DNA of 64,000 nucleotides from Rheinheimera sp. (GCF_030690345.1 NZ_JAUYGV010000008.1:312433-376432); one strand, 5' to 3'; counted from the stretch's first letter, positions 31,989-41,932 are shown. Notes: a model not told the origin generated them from the letters alone. A program made the numbers and translations.

Positions 31989-33332
31989 ATGCTAGAAAAA
32001 GTACTGATTGCCAACCGCGGCGAAATTGCACTGCGCATACTGCGTGCATGTAAAGAACTGGGTATTAAAACGGTGGCTGTGCACTCCACGGTAGACCGTA
32101 ATTTAAAGCATGTGCTGCTGGCCGACGAAACCATTTGTATTGGCCCGGCGCCCTCACCACAAAGCTATTTAAATATTCCGGCGTTAATTGCCGCCGCTGA
32201 AGTGACTAACGCTCAGGCGATTCACCCGGGCTACGGCTTTTTAGCTGAGCGCGCTGACTTTGCCCAACAGGTAGAAGAAAGCGGCCTGGTGTTTATCGGC
32301 CCGCATCCGGATTCTATCCGCTTAATGGGCGATAAAGTATCAGCCATTGAAGCGATGAAAAAAGCCGGTGTACCTTGTGTGCCGGGCTCCGACGGCGCAG
32401 TAGGTGACGATGCAGCCACCAACAAAATCATTGCTAAACGTATCGGTTATCCGATTATCGTTAAAGCCGCCGGCGGCGGCGGTGGCCGTGGTATGCGCGT
32501 GGTTCGTAGCGAAGAAGAGCTGGTTAGCTCTATCGAAATGACCAAAGCTGAAGCAAAAGCCGCTTTTGGTAATGACATGGTGTACATGGAGAAATTCCTG
32601 GAAAACCCGCGTCATATCGAAATTCAGGTATTAGCCGATGGCCAGGGCAATGCCATTCACTTAGGTGAGCGTGACTGTTCTATGCAGCGCCGCCACCAGA
32701 AAGTGGTAGAAGAAGCACCGGCACCGGGTATTACACCCGAGCTGCGCGCCTTTATCGGCGGCCGCTGTGTTGATGCCTGTAAGGTGATGAATTATCGCGG
32801 CGCCGGTACCTTCGAATTCTTGTTTGAAAACGGCGAGTTCTTCTTTATTGAGATGAACACCCGGATTCAGGTAGAACACCCGGTAACCGAAATGATCAGC
32901 GGTGTCGACCTGATTAAAGAGCAGCTGCGTATTGCCTCCGGCATGCCGCTGACCCTGAAGCAGGAAGATATCATTATTCGCGGCCATGCCGTGGAATGCC
33001 GTATTAACGCTGAAGATCCGAAAACCTTTATGCCATCGCCGGGTAAAATTACCCGCTTTCACCCTGCCGGGGGCAATGGTATTCGCTGGGATTCGCACAT
33101 CTATGCTGAGTACACCGTGCCGCCAAACTACGATTCGATGGTGGGCAAGCTGATTACTTACGGCGAAACCCGTGATATTGCTATCGCCCGGATGCGTAAC
33201 GCGCTGGACGAATTGCTGGTAGAAGGCATTAAAACCAACATCCCGCTGCATAAAGACATTATGCGCGATGAAGGCTTCTGCAAAGGCGGCACCAATATCC
33301 ACTATCTGGAACATAAGCTGGGTATTAAATAA
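31989..33332 (+). CDS. accC: Biotin carboxylase subunit of acetyl-CoA carboxylase
   Basis: ATP-grasp enzyme that carboxylates the biotin on AccB with bicarbonate. The ATG at 31989 ([17 protein letters not shown]) gives 447 aa, as in E. coli (449); an in-frame codon at 31965 overlaps accB and is unlikely. ATP-grasp loop [28 protein letters not shown], the metal-binding [16 protein letters not shown] and [12 protein letters not shown] are present. A terminator follows directly. Confidence 0.98.
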   Translation: MLEKVLIANRGEIALRILRACKELGIKTVAVHSTVDRNLKHVLLADETICIGPAPSPQSYLNIPALIAAAEVTNAQAIHPGYGFLAERADFAQQVEESGLVFIGPHPDSIRLMGDKVSAIEAMKKAGVPCVPGSDGAVGDDAATNKIIAKRIGYPIIVKAAGGGGGRGMRVVRSEEELVSSIEMTKAEAKAAFGNDMVYMEKFLENPRHIEIQVLADGQGNAIHLGERDCSMQRRHQKVVEEAPAPGITPELRAFIGGRCVDACKVMNYRGAGTFEFLFENGEFFFIEMNTRIQVEHPVTEMISGVDLIKEQLRIASGMPLTLKQEDIIIRGHAVECRINAEDPKTFMPSPGKITRFHPAGGNGIRWDSHIYAEYTVPPNYDSMVGKLITYGETRDIAIARMRNALDELLVEGIKTNIPLHKDIMRDEGFCKGGTNIHYLEHKLGIK

Positions 33333-33361
33333 TCCGCTAAGCGTTTGGTTCTGTTATGTAA

Positions 33362-33390
33362 AAAACCGCCGGTAACGGCGGTTTTCTTTT
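33362..33390 (+). terminator. Rho-independent terminator after accC
   Basis: A 10-bp perfect stem AAAACCGCCG/CGGCGGTTTT with a GTAA loop and a following T-rich run (TTTTCTTTT). It separates aroQ-accB-accC from the uncharacterised operon downstream. Confidence 0.93.
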
Positions 33391-33498
33391 GCTTTAGATA
33401 TCAGCAACTTTGAAATTCCCCGGCCATTTCGCTGTGACAAAAAGGTTAACCTGCACTACTGTTAAGCGGCTTAAGCTTGTTATTGTCAGGGAGGATCT

Positions 33499-35016
33499 AT
33501 GACTGAAACACTCCGTCGCTGGTGCATGCCTTGCCTGCTGAGCCTGGCCTTATTAAACCTTAGCCTGGTGGCATCTGCCGAACCCATGGCGGCACCGGGA
33601 GATAAAACCAAAGCGGTACAGTTAAAACTGACTGAAGTGAGCGGTAAACCCGGCCGCTGGCATAAAAAGGCGCTGACACTATCCGCCGATACAGAACAAC
33701 GCTTTTTTGTGCGCGGCTTAAACCCGGCTGCGCCATTGTCTGTGCAGTTAATCGCTGAAGATACCAACCTGCCCGCCAACATCTCTCTGCACCGCTTAAG
33801 CTGGATCAATGCCGAATATCAGGCTGCACTACAGCAAGGTTTATTCCGCTTTGATGGCCGCGCTTACGGCGATGTTGGTATTCGCATCAAACCGCAAGCC
33901 AACGGCAGCACTAAAGCCACATTGCTGTTGTGGCAAGGCGAACCGGTGGTAAAACCACTGGTTAGTTTTTACACGCCACCGGATAGCACGGCGACCAGCA
34001 GCACAAAGCCGGCCGACAACAAACAAGGCGGCACACCGTGGTGGTATATCGCTATTGTGGTGCTGTTACTGGTTATTGTGGTGCTGCTGCTAAAACTACT
34101 GCGTAAACCTGCCGCTTCAGCTGCCGTGCTCGCCATCAGCCTTGTCATCACAGGCTTGTTGCCTGCCCCACCGCTAAGCGCGCAGGATAAAGACGACAAG
34201 CCACCGGTTGAACAAGCAGAGCCGGTTCCCAACAATCCTTTTGATATCCCCAAAGACGCTAAACCGGCAGATGTTACTGTAGATAAAAACAAAGACGCCA
34301 GCGCCGGTAGCAGAGCTGATAAAGATAAAGACCAGGACAAAGATACACAGCAAACCGGCAACGATAAGGACAAGCCGGAGCCGGGTGACACTACCCCACC
34401 TGGCTCAGAAAGCAGCTATCAGCAACGCATTGCCGCTGCAGAACAGCACGTAGAGGCGCTGTCAGCACAAGTCAGTGCTAACCGTGCTGAGCTGGAGCGG
34501 CTGCGTCTGCTGCTGGAGCAAGATCGTGACAATGAGCCGGATGCAGCTAACTTACCGGCGCTGCCGCTAAGCTGCAAGCCGCCGCAAATAGAAGGTGACG
34601 GCATTGTCCGCGATGGCGATGCACAGTGGCAAAACTTCGAGCGCTGTCAGCAATGTTACGCCCAACCGCTGGCCGATTTGGAGAATCACTTGCTGGTGTA
34701 TGAAAAACTACGGGTAATTTACCGCAGCACCAAAGACTATGTTAGTAATGCCATTACCCTGGGTGATAAAGTGCCCAAGCCGCATACGCTGTTGGAAAAT
34801 GCCTGGGCCGGGCAAAAATACGCGATAAACCAGTCATTTGAAAAAACCAAACAAGCCTATGACACCAAACTGCCCGAGCTAAACACTACGCTCAGTGACA
34901 TTTTGGATCGGGTGGGCCAGTGCGAAACCGACTTTAACAATAACCCTATGTGGCGCCAGACTGCCGGTATCTTTTTCTACAATACTATGGCCACCAGCTA
35001 TAAAAGGAGCGACTAA
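33499..35016 (+). CDS. Uncharacterised exported membrane protein with coiled coil (operon gene 1)
   Basis: A 505-aa protein not recognised. Signal peptide about 1-27; a beta-rich periplasmic region (about 38-160); a strong membrane helix (about 181-200, WWYIAIVVLLLVIVVLLLKL) directly followed by a second hydrophobic stretch (about 205-227); a Lys/Asp-rich, probably disordered linker (about 228-300); a heptad-like helix (about 305-342); and a C-terminal domain with cysteines in LSCKPP, RCQQCY and GQCETD. It begins after a GGAGG-type site. It overlaps the next gene by 1 nt (TAATG), so translation is coupled to an OmpA-domain protein. Role unknown; envelope location is well supported. Confidence 0.75.
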   Translation: MTETLRRWCMPCLLSLALLNLSLVASAEPMAAPGDKTKAVQLKLTEVSGKPGRWHKKALTLSADTEQRFFVRGLNPAAPLSVQLIAEDTNLPANISLHRLSWINAEYQAALQQGLFRFDGRAYGDVGIRIKPQANGSTKATLLLWQGEPVVKPLVSFYTPPDSTATSSTKPADNKQGGTPWWYIAIVVLLLVIVVLLLKLLRKPAASAAVLAISLVITGLLPAPPLSAQDKDDKPPVEQAEPVPNNPFDIPKDAKPADVTVDKNKDASAGSRADKDKDQDKDTQQTGNDKDKPEPGDTTPPGSESSYQQRIAAAEQHVEALSAQVSANRAELERLRLLLEQDRDNEPDAANLPALPLSCKPPQIEGDGIVRDGDAQWQNFERCQQCYAQPLADLENHLLVYEKLRVIYRSTKDYVSNAITLGDKVPKPHTLLENAWAGQKYAINQSFEKTKQAYDTKLPELNTTLSDILDRVGQCETDFNNNPMWRQTAGIFFYNTMATSYKRSD

Positions 35017-36299
35017 TGCCTCTGCGATTTTATTTAGTGTTACTCCTGCTTAGCGTTTCCGCTGCTGCACAACAGCCAGACCAGTCTGCGCCGGCTAAGC
35101 CTCATCCGCTAAAAGCCAATACACAACGCCTGCTGGAGATTACACCGGGCGCTAAGCAGGCGCTGGAACTGGCAGCAGAGGGCGATATAACACCGCTGAC
35201 CACGGCAGAGCTGGAGCAACTGATTACCGACGCCGGTGGCAGCCTGACTAAACATGGCCGCAACTTTGCGAACGAGCTGGAGCAAGCCGGCGCCACTGCA
35301 CAATTCAGCGCCGAAGAAGTGGCACAAATGGTGGCACAAACCAACAAAGGTAAGGTGAATGCCACTCATATTCGCAAAATACTGGAGCAACGTGAAGCAG
35401 AGCAACAACCCAGTGTAGTCGGTGGGCGGCAAAGCGATGATTGCCCGGGCCTGGTGTATGGCGCCGGTAAACGTGAAATTTGCCTGCCACTGGCAGAGCT
35501 GTCGTTTGCCGACCGCGTCGTGTCTTTTACCGCGGGTGAAAAGCCGTCGAAAATCCCGTTTAACAATCCGGATAAGGCACTGGGTGAGCCGGATTATCGC
35601 AGCACCAAAAGCCCCGACTTTATTTCTATCGGTTGCAACGGCGAGTTAATCACTCAGTTTACCGACAATGTGCTGGTAGACGTTGCCGGGCCGGATTTAT
35701 ACATTTTTGAAGTCGGTCCCTTTGTCGAAAAAACCGAACTGGCTATCTCACAGGATGGCAGTAATTGGCTGGAAGTAGGCGTGATTGAAGGTGCCCGCTC
35801 TGATGTTGATATTAATGGCCTGGTCGCAGCCGGTGAGCACTATAACTATGTCCGGCTGCGTAACGCCGGCACAAGCTGTGGCGGCATGCACAGCGGTGCC
35901 GACATTGATGCCATTGCCGCTGTCGGCGCAGAGATCCGCCTGTCGCTGGACAGCGCCCTGCTGTTTGATATAGGCCAATACCAGTTAAAACCTGAGGCAC
36001 AAGCTGCGCTGGAAGAGCTATTGGAGAAAGTAGCGGCCTATGGCCCGGATATCCGCGTCACCGTTGAAGGCCATACCGACAGCACCGGCTCAGACAGCGA
36101 TAACAAGCTATTGTCTGAACAACGGGCTAAAGCCGTGTGGCAATATCTGGCACCAGGACTGAAGCTGCCGGCTGCGCAAGTCAGTATCAAAGGTTATGGC
36201 GAAAGCAGGCCGGTAGCCAGCAATGATGATGAGGCGGGCCGCGCCCTAAACCGTCGGGTAGATTTACTGATCAAACCGGGCAGCCGGTTAAAACGCTGA
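35016..36299 (+). CDS. OmpA-domain exported protein (operon gene 2)
   Basis: A 427-aa protein: signal peptide (about 1-18, ending SAAA), a helical region (about 35-130), a beta-rich, possibly discoidin-like domain (about 160-305; LGEPDYRSTKSPDFISIGC and LYIFEVGPFVEKTELAISQD), and a C-terminal OmpA/MotB peptidoglycan-binding domain (about 308-420) with LLFDIGQYQLKP, VEGHTDSTGSD, LSEQRAKAV and NRRVDLLIKP. The Asp and Arg that hold diaminopimelate appear intact. No N-terminal beta-barrel, so it probably sits in the periplasm bound to peptidoglycan. Coupled to gene 1 (TAATG); gene 3 follows after 12 nt. Confidence 0.85.
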   Translation: MPLRFYLVLLLLSVSAAAQQPDQSAPAKPHPLKANTQRLLEITPGAKQALELAAEGDITPLTTAELEQLITDAGGSLTKHGRNFANELEQAGATAQFSAEEVAQMVAQTNKGKVNATHIRKILEQREAEQQPSVVGGRQSDDCPGLVYGAGKREICLPLAELSFADRVVSFTAGEKPSKIPFNNPDKALGEPDYRSTKSPDFISIGCNGELITQFTDNVLVDVAGPDLYIFEVGPFVEKTELAISQDGSNWLEVGVIEGARSDVDINGLVAAGEHYNYVRLRNAGTSCGGMHSGADIDAIAAVGAEIRLSLDSALLFDIGQYQLKPEAQAALEELLEKVAAYGPDIRVTVEGHTDSTGSDSDNKLLSEQRAKAVWQYLAPGLKLPAAQVSIKGYGESRPVASNDDEAGRALNRRVDLLIKPGSRLKR

Positions 36300-36311
36300 C
36301 AGGAGACAACT

Positions 36312-36872
36312 ATGCTATTGCGCGCCCTAATAATCAGCACAGTAATCAACACAGCGCTACTGTGTATGTCTCTGCCAATACTGGCCGGGCAGCCAGCTGG
36401 CTTTAATTGGGATAATTGGGCCCGGGCACTGAACGAATCACCGTGTAACTGGTTCAGTGACGGGCAGTGGCAGCAACTGCTGGGCACAGATCGCCATGCT
36501 ACTGCCAGTACCAGCAATAGCGCAACCAGTTGTAAATTCAGCAATAGCGCGCAAACGCCCTTGCTAACTATCAGTATTCGCAGCCAGGCAAATGCCACGG
36601 CAATCAATGCTGAGCGTGACGCTATGCTGCAACAGATCAGCCAGTATGGCAGTGGCCGCTTTGAACAGTTGCCGACCAGCCAACAAGCCGTTAGCGCCAT
36701 TTTACGTAAAGACAAACTGCAGCTGTTTATCTTTGCCAACAACAATAACGAAACTGCTTTTATCCTGCTCAGCGCTCATCCGGTGCGCACTGAGAGCCCG
36801 CAGCAAAAAGCGCAACGTAAAACCCGCCTACTGCACGTGGCTGAGGCGATATTTAGCCAGTTTCAGTTTTAA
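36312..36872 (+). CDS. Hypothetical exported protein (operon gene 3)
   Basis: A 186-aa protein not recognised. Signal peptide about 1-25 (ends PILAG). The mature part has two cysteines (SPCNWF, TSCKFS) that could pair, a mixed alpha/beta pattern with TPLLTISIRSQANATAINAERD, and no membrane segment. A good AGGAGA precedes the ATG. It lies 12 nt after the OmpA-domain gene, so all three genes form one operon placed between accC and prmA. Confidence 0.7.
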   Translation: MLLRALIISTVINTALLCMSLPILAGQPAGFNWDNWARALNESPCNWFSDGQWQQLLGTDRHATASTSNSATSCKFSNSAQTPLLTISIRSQANATAINAERDAMLQQISQYGSGRFEQLPTSQQAVSAILRKDKLQLFIFANNNNETAFILLSAHPVRTESPQQKAQRKTRLLHVAEAIFSQFQF

Positions 36873-36948
36873 TCCTGGTGGCAGCAAGCTGCGAAACGCC
36901 GGGTTTTCAGGTAGAATGCCGGCTCTTTTGCTGCCTTAGAGATTGATT

Positions 36949-37833
36949 ATGCCCTGGATCCAACTGCGCGTTAGCACCACTGAAGAAAAAGCCGAACAGG
37001 TCAGCGATATGCTGATGGGCTGGGGCGCCCAGGCAGTAAGTTTTCTTGATGCACATGACACCCCTATTTACGAGCCGATGCCGGGCGAAGTGATCTACTG
37101 GACTAACACCGTGGTGGTGGGTCTGTTTGACGCTGAGCATCCGATGGATAAGGTGGTAAAGCAGTTACAGCAGGTGTCGTTTTTTAAAGATGGCGTTGAT
37201 TACAAGTTGGAGCAGTTGGAAGATAAAGACTGGGAGCGCGAGTGGATGGATAACTTCCACCCGATTAAATTCGGCAACCGGCTGTGGGTGTGCCCCAGCT
37301 GGCGCGATATCCCTGATCCAACCGCGGTAAACGTGATGTTGGACCCCGGGCTGGCATTCGGCACCGGCACCCACCCTACTACGGCGCTGTGTATGCAGTG
37401 GCTGGATGCAACGATTCAGAGCGAGCAGACGGTAGTCGATTTTGGCTGCGGCTCCGGTATTTTAGGCATAGCGGCATTAAAGCTCGGCGCTAAACGGGTG
37501 ATTGGCGTTGATATCGACCCGCAGGCAATAGAAGCCAGCAGCGCTAATGCCAAGCGTAACAATGTCGAAGGCCTGATAGAACTGTATTTACCTAAAGACC
37601 AACCAAAAGATTTTCAGGCCGATGTGGTGGTGGCGAATATCCTCGCCGGCCCACTGGCAGAGCTGAAGCACATTATCAGTGCTTATGTGAAACCCGGTGG
37701 CCAACTGGCACTGTCGGGTATTTTACAAAGCCAGGCGCAAAGCGTTATAGATGCGTACAGCGACGAGTTCAGCTTCGACCCCATCGCCGTGCAGGATGAA
37801 TGGGTGCGCCTGAGCGCACGCAAACACGGTTAG
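36949..37833 (+). CDS. prmA: Ribosomal protein L11 methyltransferase
   Basis: SAM-dependent enzyme that trimethylates several amino groups of ribosomal protein L11. I choose the ATG at 36949 ([18 protein letters not shown]), giving 294 aa; a TTG at 36943 is in frame but lengthens the conserved N-terminus. The substrate-recognition domain (1-100) is followed by the SAM-binding motif [19 protein letters not shown], the acidic IGVDIDPQA, and the NILAGPL motif of the catalytic site. Its stop lies 4 nt from the convergent signal peptidase gene. Confidence 0.97.
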   Translation: MPWIQLRVSTTEEKAEQVSDMLMGWGAQAVSFLDAHDTPIYEPMPGEVIYWTNTVVVGLFDAEHPMDKVVKQLQQVSFFKDGVDYKLEQLEDKDWEREWMDNFHPIKFGNRLWVCPSWRDIPDPTAVNVMLDPGLAFGTGTHPTTALCMQWLDATIQSEQTVVDFGCGSGILGIAALKLGAKRVIGVDIDPQAIEASSANAKRNNVEGLIELYLPKDQPKDFQADVVVANILAGPLAELKHIISAYVKPGGQLALSGILQSQAQSVIDAYSDEFSFDPIAVQDEWVRLSARKHG

Positions 37834-37837
37834 TACG

Positions 37838-38500
37838 TTACAACGCGGCGAGAAAACGCTCGCTGCGGGGTAAATAGTAGTTGTCATAGTCTAAAGAGAA
37901 CAACACCTTACCGGCGCGCCCGACAATTTCGTGCCGTGGTACAAAGCCGATTACACGTGAGTCGGCACTGTTATCGCGGTTATCACCCAGAACCAGATAA
38001 TGGCCATCAGGTACTTTTACCGCATTAAAACTGTCGCGGCCGCTGGCAAAGGGCGCCAGCTTAACGGTGTGAGCAATGCTACCCAATTGCTCGGTCAGCA
38101 ACCGGCTGCCATCCTCCGTCGTGTCTGTAGTAAGGTCGGCACCGCTATAGGCCAGTGGCTCGCCGTTAATACTTACCACATTGTGCTGCATCGCCACTAT
38201 ATCGCCCGGCACACCTATCACGCGCTTTACCAGCCGGTTGTCGGCCGCTTCCGAGGCAAAAATAACAATATCGCCCCGCTTGGGATCAGCGCGCTTAATT
38301 AAAGACGTGGTGGTAAACGGCAGGCGCAGATCATAGGCCATTTTATTCACCAAAATACGATCGCCAATCTGAATAGTCGGTTGCATAGAGCCGGTAGGCA
38401 CATCATTCCAATCCGCTACGGCACTGCGAAACACAAACATCAGGCTTAAACACAGGATAATGCTGCGGTTATCACGCCACAGTTGTTTGATTTTGCTCAT
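37838..38500 (-). CDS. lepB: Signal peptidase I, short paralogue
   Basis: Membrane serine protease that removes signal peptides. It is 220 aa with one N-terminal membrane helix (about 12-29), shorter than the two-helix E. coli LepB (324). Catalytic Ser38 is in PTGSMQPTI, the general-base Lys92 in RLVKRVIGVPGD, and box E is GDNRDNSADSR. The housekeeping lepB normally lies with lepA and rnc, which are not here, so this is probably a second copy. Active-site residues look intact. Confidence 0.88.
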   Translation of the reverse strand: MSKIKQLWRDNRSIILCLSLMFVFRSAVADWNDVPTGSMQPTIQIGDRILVNKMAYDLRLPFTTTSLIKRADPKRGDIVIFASEAADNRLVKRVIGVPGDIVAMQHNVVSINGEPLAYSGADLTTDTTEDGSRLLTEQLGSIAHTVKLAPFASGRDSFNAVKVPDGHYLVLGDNRDNSADSRVIGFVPRHEIVGRAGKVLFSLDYDNYYLPRSERFLAAL

Positions 38501-38665
38501 GACTTACTCCGTTAAGTAACCTGCACGGTAAGACCCGCGCCCGGCCACAGAGTTCAGGCCCGCAGTTAAAGTTGTTATAGCCACTACATAATTTGTGCCT
38601 TGCGGTTGCACTGCGGCGGTTATTTTCGCAAAGTAGCAGCCAGTATTAATCTGGCTGAGCTTTGT

Positions 38666-39709
38666 ATGCCAACATCCTCTGAACTTCGAACCCTGCTGGT
38701 AGGCTATGGTTATGCCGGTAAAACCTTTCACGCCCCGCTGTTACAGGCAACCCCGGGCATTAAGCTGACACATGTGGCGTCATCGCAAGTCGCGCAGGTT
38801 AAGCAACAATTGGGCGCGAACGTAACAGTATTGGCTGACTATCAAGCCGCCGTGCAGCAGCCGCAGATTGATCTGGTGGTTATTGCCAGCCCGAATGACA
38901 GCCATGCACCTTTAGCAGAGTTGGCACTGCGCGCCGGTAAGCACGTAGTGGTAGATAAACCCTTTGCGCTTACGTTTAACGAAGCCAAAGCGTTAACGGC
39001 GCTGGCTACAGAGCAAAAACTATTGTTATCGGTATTTCATAACCGCCGCTTTGATGCCGATTTTCTCAGCCTGCAGCACCTGCTAAACAGCGGACAGTTG
39101 GGCCAGGTGGCGCATTTAGAATCACGCTTTGATCGCTTCCGGCCACAGGTGCGTCAGCGCTGGCGTGAACAAGCTGGCCCGGGTGCCGGTTTATGGTTCG
39201 ATTTAGGCCCGCACCTGCTGGACCAAAGCCTGGTATTATTTGGCCTGCCACGCAGCATTACGGCCAGCTTAAAAACCCTACGGCCGGATGCCACAGCGAC
39301 AGACTGGTTCTCGGTGTTACTGGATTACGGCCACTTTAGTGTCACCCTCGGTGCCTCTATGTTGGCCGCCGCACCATCGGCGCGCTTTACGCTGCAGGCT
39401 CAACATGGCAGCTGGCAAAAGTTTGGTCTGGATATTCAGGAAGAACAGCTCAAACAAGGCTTAACACCGGCCGATGCCGGTTGGGGTATCGAACCCCAAC
39501 CCGGCTTACTTTATCAGGCAGAGCAGGTTACGCCTTACAGCCCGGCAGTGGGCTGTTATCAACATTATTATGCCGCCATTGTTGCCGCCATACAGGGCAA
39601 AGGCCCCAACCCGGTACCGCCGCAGCCAGCCTGCAGCGTAATGCAACTGTTGGAGCTGGCGGAGCAATCCGCCGCTGTAGGCAAAACCTTAGCGGTTGGC
39701 GCAACATAA
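38666..39709 (+). CDS. Gfo/Idh/MocA family oxidoreductase
   Basis: NAD(P)-dependent dehydrogenase of 347 aa, starting at 38666 (MPTSSELRTLLVGYGYAG). Rossmann motif LLVGYGYAGKTFHAPLL, the EKP-like motif as VVVDKPFALT, and a C-terminal beta-sheet domain with HLESRFDRFRPQVRQRW and GLWFDLGPHLLDQSL. This is the subgroup annotated as YdgJ/GFO-like sugar or inositol dehydrogenases; the substrate cannot be told from sequence. It stands alone and is divergent from lepB. Confidence 0.9.
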   Translation: MPTSSELRTLLVGYGYAGKTFHAPLLQATPGIKLTHVASSQVAQVKQQLGANVTVLADYQAAVQQPQIDLVVIASPNDSHAPLAELALRAGKHVVVDKPFALTFNEAKALTALATEQKLLLSVFHNRRFDADFLSLQHLLNSGQLGQVAHLESRFDRFRPQVRQRWREQAGPGAGLWFDLGPHLLDQSLVLFGLPRSITASLKTLRPDATATDWFSVLLDYGHFSVTLGASMLAAAPSARFTLQAQHGSWQKFGLDIQEEQLKQGLTPADAGWGIEPQPGLLYQAEQVTPYSPAVGCYQHYYAAIVAAIQGKGPNPVPPQPACSVMQLLELAEQSAAVGKTLAVGAT

Positions 39710-39725
39710 CGCCGTTTTAAAACTG

Positions 39726-39748
39726 CACCGGCTAAAGCAAAGCCGGTG
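39726..39748. terminator. Hairpin between convergent oxidoreductase and PLP-enzyme genes
   Basis: An 8-bp stem CACCGGCT/AGCCGGTG with an A-rich loop in the 39-nt gap between the two stops. No strong T run, so it is a weak or shared terminator. Confidence 0.5.
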
Positions 39749-41056
39749 TTACAGTGTGCTCAACGCTGCCAGGGTACGGGAAATTTCCTGCTCGTTATTA
39801 ATCAGGCTGGGCGCAAAACGGGCATACGATTTCCGGTATGGCGTACTGCTGATAATAATGCCTTTGGCATGCAGCGCTTTTACTACATCGTCCGGCGCCA
39901 TATCTTTGTAATCAAAACAGACCATACCTGATGACAGTTCAGCCGACACCGGCGTATGCAGGGTTACACCTTTTATTTGCTGCAGCCCTTGTTTGGTCAG
40001 GCTGTTTAATTGGTGAATACGCTGCTGCACATTGGCTTTACCCAGCTGCAAATGCAGCTTGAACGCCTCCGGCAAGGCCCAGCGATGTTCAAACGAGTGA
40101 AAACCGCCCGGCGTCATATGCTCACCAACCGGCACCTGGTCCTGTGTACTACCTCCCAGCCAAACATCATAGGAACGGCTGAAGCTTGGGATCACCGCTT
40201 TGCACTGCGCCCAACCTTTATCACTGCCCCAGATAACGCCGGTGCCGCGCGGGCCAAACAGCCATTTGTGCGTGCCGGCGATAAAAAAATCACAGCCCAG
40301 CGTTGATACATCAACATCCTCGATACCAAAACCATGTACGCCATCAACGCAAAACAGCAGCTGATCAGCCTCGGTGCGCTGTTTATTTTGCTCAGCCAGC
40401 AAATCGGCCATAGCACGGATCGGCAGTTTAACGCCATTGCACGAATGCACCCAGGTTACCGCCACTACTTTAGTAGCCGGCGTAATAGCCGCTTTTAACT
40501 TACTTAGTACCTCATCAACCGATACCTGTGAGGGCTTATCATACAACGCCACCCGCCGCACCGTAGCACCGGTGCGCTCAGCCCGTAGTTGTAAAGATAA
40601 ATCCGTTGAATAATGGTCGTGCACCGTTTGCAGAATTTCATCACCCGGCCGTAACGTCAGGCCACTGTATACCAGGGCCAACCCCATAGTGGTACTGTCG
40701 GTCAGCGCAATTTGCCCGGCCGTGCCGCCCATATACTCTGCCGCAGCCGCGGCCACTTCACCGTCTATGGTCATAAAGTGCTGATGCCAGTAATCGGCCG
40801 GATTAACATCAAAAGCCCGCCGGTGCCGCTCTATCGCTTCAGCAACCGGTTTGGGGTGCGAGGCCAGTAAAAACGTGGCCAGATGGATATAGTCATAACT
40901 CAGGGCAAACAGTTTGCGTAAGCCAGACCAGTCTGCGGCTTTTACCAGCGTGGCGGCAGTGCCGGGTTCAGCACCGGCCTGCAGCAAAGCAGACAATGGC
41001 AGTATGCTGCTGCCCACAGCCAATGAGGTTTTTGTCAGAAATTCACGCCGTTTCAT
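39749..41056 (-). CDS. Tat-exported aminotransferase class V-fold protein (isopenicillin-N-epimerase-like)
   Basis: PLP enzyme of 435 aa from the ATG at 41056. The N-terminus MKRREFLTKTSLAVGSSIL is a twin-arginine signal (RRxFL), implying folded, cofactor-loaded export. The PLP lysine is in FIAGTHKWLFGPRGTG and the aspartate in LLFCVDGVHGFG. Overall it resembles the CefD/isopenicillin-N-epimerase and cysteine-desulfurase branch. The true substrate is unknown; periplasmic PLP enzymes of this type are often annotated only by fold. Single gene. Confidence 0.85.
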   Translation of the reverse strand: MKRREFLTKTSLAVGSSILPLSALLQAGAEPGTAATLVKAADWSGLRKLFALSYDYIHLATFLLASHPKPVAEAIERHRRAFDVNPADYWHQHFMTIDGEVAAAAAEYMGGTAGQIALTDSTTMGLALVYSGLTLRPGDEILQTVHDHYSTDLSLQLRAERTGATVRRVALYDKPSQVSVDEVLSKLKAAITPATKVVAVTWVHSCNGVKLPIRAMADLLAEQNKQRTEADQLLFCVDGVHGFGIEDVDVSTLGCDFFIAGTHKWLFGPRGTGVIWGSDKGWAQCKAVIPSFSRSYDVWLGGSTQDQVPVGEHMTPGGFHSFEHRWALPEAFKLHLQLGKANVQQRIHQLNSLTKQGLQQIKGVTLHTPVSAELSSGMVCFDYKDMAPDDVVKALHAKGIIISSTPYRKSYARFAPSLINNEQEISRTLAALSTL

Positions 41057-41380
41057 CTTAACCACCTATGGTTAAATTTCACTCAGTATAGTGCATTCGC
41101 TGAGCGCATTTTCTGCATCAATAAGCACAGCGATTTTTTTCTCAGCGTGAATACCCTTCAATTACTGCTTCCTGCAATACTTTTAAGGAAATACCTTTTT
41201 AAGGAAAGCAAACCTTTAGCCGGTAGCTTGCAAGTATCTCTCCGGTTGGTTTTATTCAGCGAACTATTACCAGAAAACAAAAATAGGATTGGGCAATATC
41301 GCAATACTATTGTTCTACTTGTCACCGCATCGTCGATGCCATGCTGATTAGCATGACCCTAATCAACAGAGAGCTATTTT
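41057..41380. other. 324-nt gap with no recognisable feature
   Basis: Between the divergent Tat-exported PLP enzyme and the SnoaL-like gene. It probably holds both promoters. A 66-codon frame at 41147-41347 has no ribosome binding site or recognisable sequence. I see no RNA gene or clear repeat. Confidence 0.6.
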
Positions 41381-41917
41381 ATGACGATCTCAGCAGCAAT
41401 AGCCTGGTTTATTGCCGGCGTTACCCGCGATTTAGGTGTAGCTGTTTCGCTATGCGCAGCTTTAATGGTTATGCCTGCGGCGGCAGCGCAAACACCGGCT
41501 CAAATAACCGGGCAAAATAGGCAGCTTGTCAGTCAGGCATTTACCGATTGGGCTGATGGTGGCAGCAGCTTTTTCACCGATATGCTGGCACCCGATGTTG
41601 TTTGGACCATTAAAGGTTCCGGTCCGGCCGCCGGCAGTTACCATGGCCGCGACGACTTCATTAACCGTGCAGTAAAGCCCTTTACCGAACGGATGGCAGG
41701 CCCGTTAAAGCCTACTGTGCGTGATATCTGGGCGCAGGGTAATGATGTAATAATCCACTGGGATGGCACCGGCACCGCTAAAGATGGCCTGCCCTATCAC
41801 AACAGTTATGTCTGGATCTTCCGGATGAAAGGGCTACAGGCAACAGAAGTTATTGCCTTTCTTGACCTTAGCCGCTATGACGAGCTGCTAAACAGGGTGA
41901 AACCTGAAGCACCATAA
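41381..41917 (+). CDS. Exported SnoaL-like / NTF2-fold protein
   Basis: A 178-aa protein with an N-terminal hydrophobic segment and probable signal peptide (about 1-36, ending MPAAAAQ). The mature part shows the NTF2/SnoaL pattern: QAFTDWADGGSSFFTDMLAPDVVWTIKG in short pieces, SYHGRDDFINRAVKPF, then alternating strands DVIIHWDGTGTAKDG and NSYVWIFRMKG. Such proteins can be small isomerases, hydrolases or binding proteins; no activity can be assigned. Its 3' end is followed at once by a decayed phosphoesterase fragment on the other strand. Confidence 0.75.
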   Translation: MTISAAIAWFIAGVTRDLGVAVSLCAALMVMPAAAAQTPAQITGQNRQLVSQAFTDWADGGSSFFTDMLAPDVVWTIKGSGPAAGSYHGRDDFINRAVKPFTERMAGPLKPTVRDIWAQGNDVIIHWDGTGTAKDGLPYHNSYVWIFRMKGLQATEVIAFLDLSRYDELLNRVKPEAP

Positions 41918-41932
41918 CGTCTTGGGTATTTC

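Noticed and set aside
41147..41347. 66-codon plus-strand frame in the gap before the SnoaL-like gene
   Set aside because: No Shine-Dalgarno, no recognisable pattern, start codon not ATG.
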